The notes under the pieces: model-generated | What the model was told of the DNA's origin: nothing | Seen by the model: the letters and a program-made list of their open reading frames with translations, nothing else | The model's database searches: none | Program-made: the position numbers and the translations under genes | Shown: positions 45,855 through 53,643 of the stretch, in pieces | Numbering within the stretch: the first letter of the stretch is position 1 | Layout: every line of letters begins with the position of its first letter | Assembly: GCA_029098165.1 (NCBI GenBank) | Contig: JAQXNU010000135.1 | Span: forward strand, 1 to 64,000 | DNA: 64,000 bases | Reading direction: 5' to 3' | Origin: Clostridiales bacterium | GTDB lineage: Bacteria; Bacillota; Clostridia; Lachnospirales; Lachnospiraceae

Positions 45855-46910
45855 ATGAAGAAGTTTATGTTAGGAGTATGTCTCTCCTTATCAGTTTGCT
45901 TGATTCAGACATCTACTATTTCACCAGCATATGCTGCTACAGAAACAAAGCAAGAAAGTGAAATAGATTATGAATATTATGAAGGTAAAGTAACAAGCAA
46001 TGTAAATGTTAGAAAAGGTGCTGGAGCAGATAAACCGAAAGTTACGGTTAACGGAAAAGGGGTAACTTTAAAAGCAGGTACGATTGTTACAATCATAGAT
46101 ACAAAGAAGGTAGGAGAAAAGCCTTGGTATAAGATTAAATTTACATATGAGGGAAAAGAGGAAGTAATTGGGTATGCAACAAGTAGTTACATCGAAAAGA
46201 CAGGAAATGTAATTACTCCAATTCCTACACCAGAACCTACAATTGAGCCTACAATTGAACCAACGATCACGGTAGAACCTACGATAGTACCGGTAGCTAC
46301 ATCTGTACCGGAACAAAAATCAGATGCTTCAACTAACAAAGCTTCCAAAAGCAAAACACTTATTTATATTGGGCTTGTGATTCTTCTTGGCGGTGGCATT
46401 GCAGGAGCATATTATTTCGTTAGTAAAAAGAAAAAAGACTCCGATGAGGCGGAGCATGTATCTGAGAAAGTAGCTAAGCTAAAAGATATGGTCATTGGTA
46501 GTAATGAAGAAACTACTCGTAAAAAGCAAGAACATCATCAAGGAGAGGTTAAGAAAAAACCAGAGATTCGTGTCAGCAAGGGCAATCAGGTTTTAACTAG
46601 ATCAGAACTAATGCATGAGAATAAGGTTTATGTTACAAAGTCAGCAGAGGAAGAAGTTGCAGCTACTATTGAATTTGATGGAGAAGAAATGAGTAATCAA
46701 AGCTCCGAAAAGAAAGCACTGAGAGCTGCAATCAGTAAATTAAGAGACCATGACATCATCATCCATAAATATTTTGGTAAGGGTGAAGTATATGATAATT
46801 CAGATGTGAAACTAATCGAGATTCGCTTTGGACAAGATGTTCGGTTTTTAAATAAGGATCAGCTGGCGATGAAAAAGTTAATTGAAATTACAAACGAACA
46901 TAATAGGTAG
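45855..46910 (+). CDS. SH3-domain, single-pass membrane protein
   Basis: A 351-residue protein. Signal peptide (~1-28); SH3b domain (~35-118: VTSNVNVRKGAGADKPKV, WYKIKFTYEGKEEVIGYATSSYIE); Pro/Thr/Glu linker (~120-158, PEPTIEPTIEPTI); helix (~172-195, LIYIGLVILLGGGIAGAYYF); then a ~150-residue cytosolic part with AISKLRDHDIIIHKYFGKGEVYDNSDVKLIEIRFGQDVRFLNKDQL. The outside SH3 probably binds wall peptide, and the inside domain could relay the state. GAGGAA precedes the ATG. The stop is immediately followed by palindromic element copy 5. Confidence 0.82.
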   Translation: MKKFMLGVCLSLSVCLIQTSTISPAYAATETKQESEIDYEYYEGKVTSNVNVRKGAGADKPKVTVNGKGVTLKAGTIVTIIDTKKVGEKPWYKIKFTYEGKEEVIGYATSSYIEKTGNVITPIPTPEPTIEPTIEPTITVEPTIVPVATSVPEQKSDASTNKASKSKTLIYIGLVILLGGGIAGAYYFVSKKKKDSDEAEHVSEKVAKLKDMVIGSNEETTRKKQEHHQGEVKKKPEIRVSKGNQVLTRSELMHENKVYVTKSAEEEVAATIEFDGEEMSNQSSEKKALRAAISKLRDHDIIIHKYFGKGEVYDNSDVKLIEIRFGQDVRFLNKDQLAMKKLIEITNEHNR

Positions 46911-47045
46911 AGAAAGAGATGAACGTGATACGCAAGGAATCATATTAGAATTTGGCTGCCTTTCCCTGACGGCCGGACTTAGCCAAATACTTATATGATT
47001 CCTTGCTACTTACGTTCATCTCTTTTTTGCTGCTCTTATCACATC
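46911..47045. repeat. palindromic dispersed element, copy 5 (ends degenerate)
   Basis: Arms AGAGATGAACGTGATACGCAA / TTGCTACTTACGTTCATCTCT and GGAATCATATTAGAATTTGGCT / AGCCAAATACTTATATGATTCC enclose the core TGCCTTTCCCTGACGGCCGGACTTA. The outer GGGGCTGTGA-type end is lost on the left and degenerate on the right. It starts at the base after the SH3 gene's stop and lies tail-to-tail with the next gene, so it may terminate both. Confidence 0.85.
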
Positions 47046-47116
47046 ACTTATTTAATTATATAGAATTGTAAATATTTCATTGCTTATTCCGTCATGAGAT
47101 ACACAAGTAGATTCGG

Positions 47117-47830
47117 TTACTGAATTGATGGTAAGGACTCTACGAATTCATAAAATTGTTCCATTGTACCATGTAAGATATCTGAGATATCAGTGTCGTT
47201 TTCATTGATCAGACAATCGGTGATCAAGTATCGAGCAAGTCCAAGCTTATGAACTTGCATATCTTCCTCAACATTATTGCCAACCATCATGCAGTCCTCA
47301 GGTTTTTTTTTCATTCGATCTAGGATTTCCGTATAGTAGGCTAAATTCGGCTTACAGTACGTGCAGGTCTCGTACGTAGTAACATAAGAGACATCGGAAG
47401 GAGAAAATCCAGCCCAATCAATTCGGTTATAGGTAGCAATCTGAGGAAATAGTGGGTTGGTTGCAATGATGATATCATAACCTTTTTGTTTTAGTAGGTT
47501 TATGATCTTAGCAGTATAAGGACTGGTCTTTGTGGAAGCCTTAGCTTCATGAAAGCTTGTACGATAGAAATCTATAAAAACAGGTTCTAGCTTTCGTATA
47601 TCGTCCCCAAGCTTACTAGCAAAAGCACTCCAAAACCTTTCCTCGTTCGAAATCGTACCATCATTTAACACCATGGCGCCAGTACCGTAATTTACGGCTG
47701 AGATTAAATCTTCTGGCAAGATGTGATAGGGTTGAAGATGTTTTATGAGACCTTTGAAATATAGCTTTATAAATAAATCCTGATCCATTGGTAGTAGTGT
47801 TCCATCTAAATCAAATAAAAATGTATTCAT
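47117..47830 (-). CDS. HAD-superfamily hydrolase
   Basis: A 237-residue HAD protein. FLFDLDGTLLPMDQ gives the nucleophile Asp at the start; IIIATNPLFP is motif II; KPNLAYY motif III; MVGNNVEEDMQ motif IV. The cap between (~20-130) is helical, so a phosphoglycolate-phosphatase-like subfamily fits. Substrate unknown. GGAGGAATTT precedes ATG; divergent from the ytrA-like operon. Confidence 0.85.
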   Translation of the reverse strand: MNTFLFDLDGTLLPMDQDLFIKLYFKGLIKHLQPYHILPEDLISAVNYGTGAMVLNDGTISNEERFWSAFASKLGDDIRKLEPVFIDFYRTSFHEAKASTKTSPYTAKIINLLKQKGYDIIIATNPLFPQIATYNRIDWAGFSPSDVSYVTTYETCTYCKPNLAYYTEILDRMKKKPEDCMMVGNNVEEDMQVHKLGLARYLITDCLINENDTDISDILHGTMEQFYEFVESLPSIQ

Positions 47831-47942
47831 AAATTCCTCCAGATGATAGCATTGGAATTATTATAACCAATTTCTTCGAAAAATGAAAGAAGATTAAAAA
47901 TAAATTAGAATAATCTAACTGCATTGACATATATAACCAATT

Positions 47943-47966
47943 AGTGTACTATGTAACTAGTTCACT
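47943..47966. promoter_or_regulatory. probable operator of the YtrA/GntR-type regulator
   Basis: AGTGTACTA-TGTAAC-TAGTTCACT: an inverted repeat with 8 of 9 positions matched. It begins 3 bp after a TTGACA box (47934-47939), so bound protein would overlap the promoter. No convincing -10 box at 17 bp was seen. Confidence 0.6.
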
Positions 47967-48016
47967 AGTAGAAAGTATTACATAAGAGAATTGATACTAT
48001 ATGGAAGGAGGATTCA

Positions 48017-48367
48017 GTGGAATTTAATAATAAAATGCCAATTTACTTACAAGTGATTCAGGAGATTAAAAAAGAGATTGTGAATGGAGAGTTAAAGCTT
48101 GGAGATAAGCTTCCTTCAGTTAAGGATCTAGCAATCAAGTATCAAATCAATCCTAATACATCAAGCCGAATCTATCGGGAGATGGAGCAGATGCAGATAT
48201 GTTATACGAAAAGAGGGTTAGGAACTTTTGTTACCGAGGATGAAGGAAAACGTATCGAGATGCGTTCGGAAATGGCAAGTGAAGTAATTGATGCATTTAT
48301 ACGTGAGATGAAGGATCTTGACTATTCCAAAGAAGACGTGATCGAGGTTATTAATAAAAAATATTAA
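48017..48367 (+). CDS. GntR-family (YtrA subfamily) regulator
   Basis: A 116-residue regulator: YLQVIQEIKKEIVNGELKLGDKLPSVKDLAIKYQINPNTSSRIYREMEQ is the GntR winged helix, followed by only a short helical tail (YtrA subfamily, ~110-130 residues). GTG start with AAGGAGG 5 nt upstream. YtrA regulators repress an ABC operon that follows them, and are released under cell-wall antibiotic stress in Bacillus. First gene of a three-gene operon. Confidence 0.93.
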   Translation: MEFNNKMPIYLQVIQEIKKEIVNGELKLGDKLPSVKDLAIKYQINPNTSSRIYREMEQMQICYTKRGLGTFVTEDEGKRIEMRSEMASEVIDAFIREMKDLDYSKEDVIEVINKKY

Positions 48368-48385
48368 TTGTGAAGGAGAGAATGT

Positions 48386-49081
48386 ATGTTATCGACGAGA
48401 GATGTTGTGAAACGTTATTTAGGGAAAGTAGCAGTAGCCGGTATTAGTTTTGATGTAGAGCCGGGAAAGATTTATGCTTTATTAGGACCAAATGGTAGCG
48501 GTAAAACAACCTGGATGAAGATGGTGGCAGGTCTGATCAAACCAACGATGGGAACAATTACGTATAATAATATCCCGATTGGTGTGGAGACCAAGAAACA
48601 TATTGCGTATATGTCAACGGAACCATTTTTCTACAATTATATGACTGTGGACGATGTAGGAAAATACTATGAAGATTTCTTCGAAGACTTTGATCGTGTG
48701 AAATATAATGAGATGACCAAAATGATGGGACTTGATTTAAAAGATAAATCAAAGAATCTCTCTTCTGGTCTTGCTGCTAAACTGAAGATTGCAGCAACTT
48801 TATCAAGAAAAGCAGAAGTGTATTTGTTGGACGAACCATTAAATGGAATCGATATCATAGCAAGAGAACATATCATTAATGCAATTTTGGAAGCGGCTAC
48901 GGATAATGCAACGCTCATTATCTCAAGTCATTTAGTAGATGAACTTGAAAAAATCATTGATTGTGCGGTATTTATTAAGCAAGGTAATCTGGTGCTTGCA
49001 GGAGATGCAGAACAGATCCGTCAACAGAATCAGAAATCAATCGTTGATCTATATAAAACTATTTATGCGGATATGAATTAG
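48386..49081 (+). CDS. ABC transporter ATPase
   Basis: A 231-residue ATPase: Walker A GPNGSGKT, signature region KNLSSGLAAKLKIAATLSRKAEVYLLDEPLNGID (variant LSSGL instead of LSGGQ), switch His SSHLVDEL. GAAGGAGAG precedes ATG, 18 bp after the regulator. Drives the exporter with the next permease. Confidence 0.93.
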   Translation: MLSTRDVVKRYLGKVAVAGISFDVEPGKIYALLGPNGSGKTTWMKMVAGLIKPTMGTITYNNIPIGVETKKHIAYMSTEPFFYNYMTVDDVGKYYEDFFEDFDRVKYNEMTKMMGLDLKDKSKNLSSGLAAKLKIAATLSRKAEVYLLDEPLNGIDIIAREHIINAILEAATDNATLIISSHLVDELEKIIDCAVFIKQGNLVLAGDAEQIRQQNQKSIVDLYKTIYADMN

Positions 49082-49093
49082 GAGGGGGCTAAT

Positions 49094-49840
49094 ATGTTTA
49101 AATTAGTGAAATATGAGTTGAGAAAACAGCTATTTTCTAAAGTCGTAATTTTGACATTACTTGCATTACTTGAGATAGGTTTTTTAGTTGGATTATTTAC
49201 AGAAAATAACGATATTCTTGCGACTAGTGCCGGACTATTCATTTTCTTATCGATTGTAACGGTGTGTTTTGTAGCATTTGAAAGTATTTTTACATTTTCC
49301 AATGACTTAAAAACAAAACAAAGTTATATGTTATTTTTAACTCCAAATTCTACTTATAAGATCGTCGGAGCTAAGATCTTAACATCAATGTTAACCATCA
49401 TTGTAACAGCAGCAGCTTTTCTTGCTGTCATTCTACTCAATGTGACAATTGCACTAGCAAAGTATGAAATGATTGGTGATTTTGTAAAAGTAATACAGGA
49501 ATTCATGAAGCAAATGATGAATGCAGAGGTTAACTATGCTTTAGTAATTGCTTATGTATGCTATATTGTATTTAACCTGATCAGAATCTTGATTGTAGGT
49601 ATGACATCCATTACATTAAGTGCTACCTTCTTATCTAATACCAAGGTAAAAGGTATCGTAAGCGTTGCTTTCTTCTTTGGTATAAACTATCTTACTTCAA
49701 AGCTTGCAAGCTTATTAATACCATCACTGACAGCATTTGATACAACTCCTTTCTATTATCATTGTCTGTGGACACTTGGCGTAGTCGGTGTATTCTATTT
49801 ACTAACATCCTTTATGTTAGACAAGAAAGTAAGTGTCTGA
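49094..49840 (+). CDS. ABC-2 type permease
   Basis: A 248-residue protein with six helices of the ABC-2 type. The charged short loop KTKQSYMLFLTPNSTYKIVGAKIL between helices 2 and 3 is typical of the coupling region. AGGAGGGGG precedes ATG, 12 bp after the ATPase gene. Role in peptide or lipid export and resistance is inferred from the YtrA link. Confidence 0.88.
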   Translation: MFKLVKYELRKQLFSKVVILTLLALLEIGFLVGLFTENNDILATSAGLFIFLSIVTVCFVAFESIFTFSNDLKTKQSYMLFLTPNSTYKIVGAKILTSMLTIIVTAAAFLAVILLNVTIALAKYEMIGDFVKVIQEFMKQMMNAEVNYALVIAYVCYIVFNLIRILIVGMTSITLSATFLSNTKVKGIVSVAFFFGINYLTSKLASLLIPSLTAFDTTPFYYHCLWTLGVVGVFYLLTSFMLDKKVSV

Positions 49841-49851
49841 TCAAAAAATAG

Positions 49852-50016
49852 AGCTGTCGCACTAAGTTATAGATGGTTTCTTAAAGTACACGGGGCGCTT
49901 AGAGATTTATCTGATTAATAAGCGCCCCCCGCGTTATTTTAGTTTGTCTCATATGACAGGGGATCTGCTTTGGAACTTTCTGGACAGTATTGTGGGCCAT
50001 TGGTCAAAAGTCTGGC
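49852..50016. repeat. IS-end relic, hairpin and second repeat-family copy
   Basis: GCTGTCGCACTAAGTT (49853-49868) is identical to 52214-52229, a probable IS terminus. CGGGGCGCTTA / TAAGCGCCCCCCG (49891-49931) forms a GC-rich stem able to end the ABC operon. Then TTATTTTAGTTTGTCTCATATGACA, TTTGGAACTTTCT (49969-49981) and a decayed hairpin parallel the arrangement at 31527-31608. Confidence 0.5.
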
Positions 50017-50363
50017 GATTTGATCCAAACCATATTGTTTTTGAACTATTTAGCGTAGATGAATAAGGTATTTTCTTGATGTCCTAAAGCAAAGCAAATC
50101 CAACACATTACCACATTATGCTATCAACTGGTATACAAGTTTATATGATACGAATGATTACGGGTAAACTTATGAAAATTGGGTGAATTACATGCAAATC
50201 CGATTAATTGAGTTCAACAAATCATGATCGTACCATTTCAGTGGCTAAACTTATCATAGTCAGACATGTATCTGCCCAAAACGGCAAGAAATCATTCTGT
50301 TACTTAAGATAAGCATTAAAATTTTGTTATAAATAAAAGCGCACTCCCTTCTTTTTTGTAACT
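50017..50363. other. gene-free stretch without clear content
   Basis: About 350 bp with short broken frames only. No promoter, terminator or protein motif was convincing. Possibly decayed mobile DNA, given the relic just upstream. Confidence 0.4.
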
Positions 50364-50744
50364 TTATTTTATGATCATACTCTGGGTTAGGTCCATATTA
50401 TCTTCGCAGAAATATCCACCACAGTTTAGTACAATGTATTTTAAGATTGGAAGTACAATATCAAAATCAGCGCCATCAAAGCTTACCATATAGAGGGTAT
50501 GAATATCATTGTTTTTAAGATATTCGTTGCCTTCTTTATCTTTAAACATAGGCTGTAGCATCTCGAAATCAATACTTTGTTTTTCGCTGTAGTTGATTTC
50601 AAGGACGCCAGCACCATCCCAGATTTCAATATCTAATTTATTATCTGCCTTGATTTTGTCATAAATCTCACGAACAGTTATTTCTTTTTGATTCATATAG
50701 AACCATTCACCAGATGCGGTTATAGCAGGAATATTTTTTTTCAT
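50364..50744 (-). CDS. hypothetical protein (127-codon family unknown)
   Basis: A 126-residue soluble protein with mixed alpha/beta pattern and no signal peptide or membrane helix. MNQKEITVREIYDKIKADNKLDIEIWDGAGVLEINYSEKQSIDFEMLQPMF is acidic. TTLYMVSFDGADFDIVLPILKYIV follows. AAGGAG 5-6 nt before ATG supports the start. No family recognised. It might be an immunity or antitoxin-type small protein, but nothing in the neighbourhood backs that. Confidence 0.65.
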   Translation of the reverse strand: MKKNIPAITASGEWFYMNQKEITVREIYDKIKADNKLDIEIWDGAGVLEINYSEKQSIDFEMLQPMFKDKEGNEYLKNNDIHTLYMVSFDGADFDIVLPILKYIVLNCGGYFCEDNMDLTQSMIIK

Positions 50745-50954
50745 ATTAAACTCCTTATAGCATAATTATTTGTAACAAGGATAAGTTTATTTTTACTTGA
50801 ACTTGCATTAATACCTTTATTATATCATGATAAGTTATGGAAAAACCACTATTTTTTTATTCGCTTTTCACACCGGAAAGCAACAATCCGTACTATAGAC
50901 AAAAAAGATAGTCTATAGTACAATAACTAGAAAAATATTTAGGAGGATAAAAAG

Positions 50955-52190
50955 ATGGCAACAATTCAACCATTTCAGTGTGTCAGACCCAATAGGGAAT
51001 TAGTAAGCCGTGTTGCAGCATTACCTTATGATGTTTACAACCGTAAAGAAGCATATCAGGAAGCAAAGAAAGACTCATTATCTTTTTTGAATATTGACCG
51101 TCCAGAAACACAGTTTGATGAATCTATGGATATGTACGATGAAAAGGTATATCAAAAAGCAAGAGAACTCTATGAGGACCGATTAGCAGATGGTACTTAT
51201 ATCAAGGATACCGATCAGAGTTATTACATATATGAATTGATCATGAATGGCAGATCTCAAACTGGCATCGTTGCCTGCGCCTCCATTGATGATTATCTAA
51301 ATAACGTAATTATGAAACATGAAAATACAAGAGAAGAAAAGGAACAGGATCGTATTCATCATGTTGATACGATGAATGCTCAGACAGGTCCAATCTTTTT
51401 AGCATACCGTTCCAATGAAGTAATCAGCAATGTTGTTCAACAAGTTAAGCAAAATCCAGCTTTATATGCATTTACTTCAGAAGATGGGATCACCCATAAC
51501 GTATGGAAAGTAGAGAAAGCTACGGATGTTGCGACAATACAACACGAGTTTGCAAACATCTCACAGATTTACATAGCAGATGGACACCATCGTGCAGCAT
51601 CTGCAGTTAAGGTTGGTTTAAAAAGAAGAAAAGAGAATCCAAACTATACTGGCACAGAAGAATTTAATTATTTCTTATCCGTTTTGTTCCCAGAGGATCA
51701 ATTGATGATTATGCCTTATAATCGTGTGGTACGAGATCTGAACGGATTGACAAAGAGTGAATATTTAAAAAAAGTCAGCGACTATTTTGAAGTGATTAAA
51801 GAAAAGGAAGCAGTTGCACCAAAGACAAAATGTACGTTTGGAATGTATCTGGATAACGAGTGGTATCTGCTGACAGCAAAAGAAGAGATTGCAAGCCAGA
51901 AAGATCCTGTGGCTGCATTGGATGTATCTATCTTGCAGAATTATCTTTTAAATCCAATTCTAAATATTCAAGATCCAAGAACCGATAGTCGTATTGACTT
52001 TATTGGTGGAATCCGAGGTCTTAAGGAATTAGAAAGACGTGTGGCAACTGATATGGTAGTGGCATTTTCTATGTATCCAACAACAATCCAGGAATTATTT
52101 GCAGTTGCGGATGCAAAGCAGCTTATGCCACCTAAATCCACTTGGTTTGAACCTAAGTTAAGAAGTGGTATTTTTATTCATGAAATCTAG
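50955..52190 (+). CDS. DUF1015 family protein
   Basis: A 411-residue cytosolic protein: IQPFQCVRPNRELVSRVAALPYDVYNRKEA at the start and IYIADGHHRAASAVKV in the centre are the DUF1015 signatures; MPYNRVVRDLNGL and IDFIGGIRGLKELE follow. The HH pair may bind metal or phosphate. In clostridia it often sits near serA/serC, but those are not here. AGGAGG precedes ATG. Confidence 0.9.
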   Translation: MATIQPFQCVRPNRELVSRVAALPYDVYNRKEAYQEAKKDSLSFLNIDRPETQFDESMDMYDEKVYQKARELYEDRLADGTYIKDTDQSYYIYELIMNGRSQTGIVACASIDDYLNNVIMKHENTREEKEQDRIHHVDTMNAQTGPIFLAYRSNEVISNVVQQVKQNPALYAFTSEDGITHNVWKVEKATDVATIQHEFANISQIYIADGHHRAASAVKVGLKRRKENPNYTGTEEFNYFLSVLFPEDQLMIMPYNRVVRDLNGLTKSEYLKKVSDYFEVIKEKEAVAPKTKCTFGMYLDNEWYLLTAKEEIASQKDPVAALDVSILQNYLLNPILNIQDPRTDSRIDFIGGIRGLKELERRVATDMVVAFSMYPTTIQELFAVADAKQLMPPKSTWFEPKLRSGIFIHEI

Positions 52191-52212
52191 AACTGATATG
52201 GTGAAAGGAAGG

Positions 52213-52286
52213 GGCTGTCGCACTAAGTTTAATGATAGTTCCGGAAAACCACAAAAGCCAGGCTTCGAGAAGCCTGGCTTTTGTGG
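52213..52286. mobile_element. IS end and perfect 17-bp hairpin
   Basis: GGCTGTCGCACTAAGTT matches the IS-end relic at 49853. Then CCACAAAAGCCAGGCTT / AAGCCTGGCTTTTGTGG (52249-52286) is a perfect stem with a 4-nt CGAG loop, like the subterminal hairpins of IS1182-type elements. Followed directly by the transposase relic. Confidence 0.65.
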
Positions 52287-52298
52287 TATAATATAAAT

Positions 52299-52500
52299 AT
52301 GCGACTACCTATATTATTACATAAAGATTATACAAAGAATATCAATTAAAACTTCCATTAAATATTGGAAACAATCATTCCGACAGATGATTCAGTGCGA
52401 TTACTAAGTCAGTTTGTGGAGGGCATGGATTTAACTGACCTATATTCTACCTACATTCATAAAACATTATCTATAGTCATTTGCTGAAAGTCGGCTAAAG
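52299..52500 (+). pseudogene. IS1182-like transposase N-terminal relic
   Basis: Reads LLHKDYTKN, then YQLKLPLNIGN in a second frame, then PTDDSVRLLSQFVEGMDLTDLYSTY in a third. These are the consecutive N-terminal motifs of IS1182-type transposases, broken by two frameshifts and truncated after ~65 codons. No DDE region follows. Dead. Confidence 0.75.
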
Positions 52501-52595
52501 GATTGGCGAAACTTTTGCTGAATATTGTGCCAAAACATTTTCCGAAAGTCTTCTAGACTTTGGTTAAAATATGTTTTTTAAAGGGGATGATGATA

Positions 52596-53239
52596 AAAAT
52601 CAGATCAATCTCTTTAAATAAAAAGGGTCAATCATTTTTTCGTGGGATTGACACTACCACGGTTTAAGTCTTCTATGTCTTCTGCTTTGAAGGCACTCTT
52701 GATGCTTCTGAGGAAGACTTAACCTGTTCCTGTGGTTGTAGGATGCATGTGAATAATCACCCGGGTATTAAACTGCGTCACCTGCCCTTTGGTATATTCA
52801 CAAAGGAAGCAGTCTATTCAAAACTGATAACATCGTACGTAAGGAAGGCTACGAGGAGCGCTATGATAATCTCCTTAAAGAGAATCAGCTTCTCCTTACC
52901 CTTGATATCATCAAAGAGAAACTAACATTGGCTTATTCACGTACTGATGAGGCTCGTATGGCAGAGGATATCATCGAGATCATGGACACCTGCAAGGCTG
53001 TTGGTAATCCGCATCTGTTATGGTTTGAAAGACTGATTGATAAACATTTTGAGGGCATTATTGCCCATGCAACGTATGATATCTCAGCTGCAAAGATTGA
53101 AGGTATCAATAACAAAATCAAGACTCTACGCAGACAGGGATATGGGTATCCGGATGACGAATACTTCTTCCTGAAGCTATTCGTCATGAGTCGTCGGAGC
53201 TACGAGCGGAATCCTAAATCCCACAAAATTTGTGATTGA
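52596..53239 (+). pseudogene. ISL3-family transposase relic (internal deletion, frameshifts)
   Basis: First part: YVFCFEGTLDASEEDLTCSCGCRMHVNNHPGIKLRHLPFG (N-terminal zinc-finger region, C-x-C-x-C). After a jump near 52825 the frame changes, and the C-terminus reads LLKENQLLLTLDIIKEKLTLAY...AAKIEGINNKIKTLRRQGYGYPDDEYFFLKLF, the ISL3 end with its conserved Glu. The central DDE section is lost. Ends in NPKSHKICD and stop. Confidence 0.85.
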
Positions 53240-53427
53240 GCCTCATTTTCTGCAATTAATAATAAATTACTTCCATCGATTGCTTCTTGGATCATATTCT
53301 TAGTCGATTCTAAATTCTTTGTTCTCTCATTAGGTTCGTACATCATAAATTTCGTTTCTTTATCTAACTCAAATTGCATATTCCAAAAAGAAGCTGCATC
53401 GCTCATCTCAATCTCTCTTATAACCAT
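53238..53427 (-). pseudogene. GNAT acetyltransferase N-terminal fragment cut by the ISL3 relic
   Basis: Reads MVIREIEMSDAASFWNMQFE...NERTKNLESTKNMIQEAIDGSNLLLIAENEA, the first ~63 residues of a GNAT with the acetyltransferase strand order, and then runs into the IS terminus (QSQILWDLGF is IS sequence). AAGGGTGATC precedes ATG. The rest of the gene, including the acetyl-CoA site, is not found on the other side of the IS relics. Confidence 0.8.
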
Positions 53428-53565
53428 AATTGATCACCCTTCATATGTAATAAATACTGTCTGCATAATGTGCTACCAACAGACATTATTATATATCATG
53501 CACCTATGATAGCAAAGAAAAGAATTCGATAGAACTTCACAGGACAAAAAAATTATTGTAACCTA

Positions 53566-53630
53566 TTGACAGCGTAACAATGTTATGTTACGATACAGAT
53601 AAATAAAACAAAACAATGTTACGTTACGAA
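53566..53630 (+). promoter_or_regulatory. promoter and paired operators of the yhbD-like operon
   Basis: TTGACA (53566-53571) and TACGAT (53589-53594), spacing 17. The spacer is filled by CGTAACA-ATGTTA-TGTTACG, an inverted repeat at 53573-53592. A second copy, ACAATGTTACGTTACGAA (53613-53630), lies at the ribosome site about 37 bp downstream; the two share ACAATGTTAYGTTACGA. MerR-like regulators often act at operators sitting in the -35/-10 spacer, so autoregulation is likely. Confidence 0.7.
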
Positions 53631-53643
53631 AGGAAGTGATGGT

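Noticed and set aside
50364-50744. Antitoxin or immunity protein
   Set aside because: Small, acidic and isolated, but no toxin partner or overlapping gene is nearby.
52213-53239. Intact active insertion sequence
   Set aside because: Both transposase relics are frameshifted or truncated and no matching second end or target duplication is visible.
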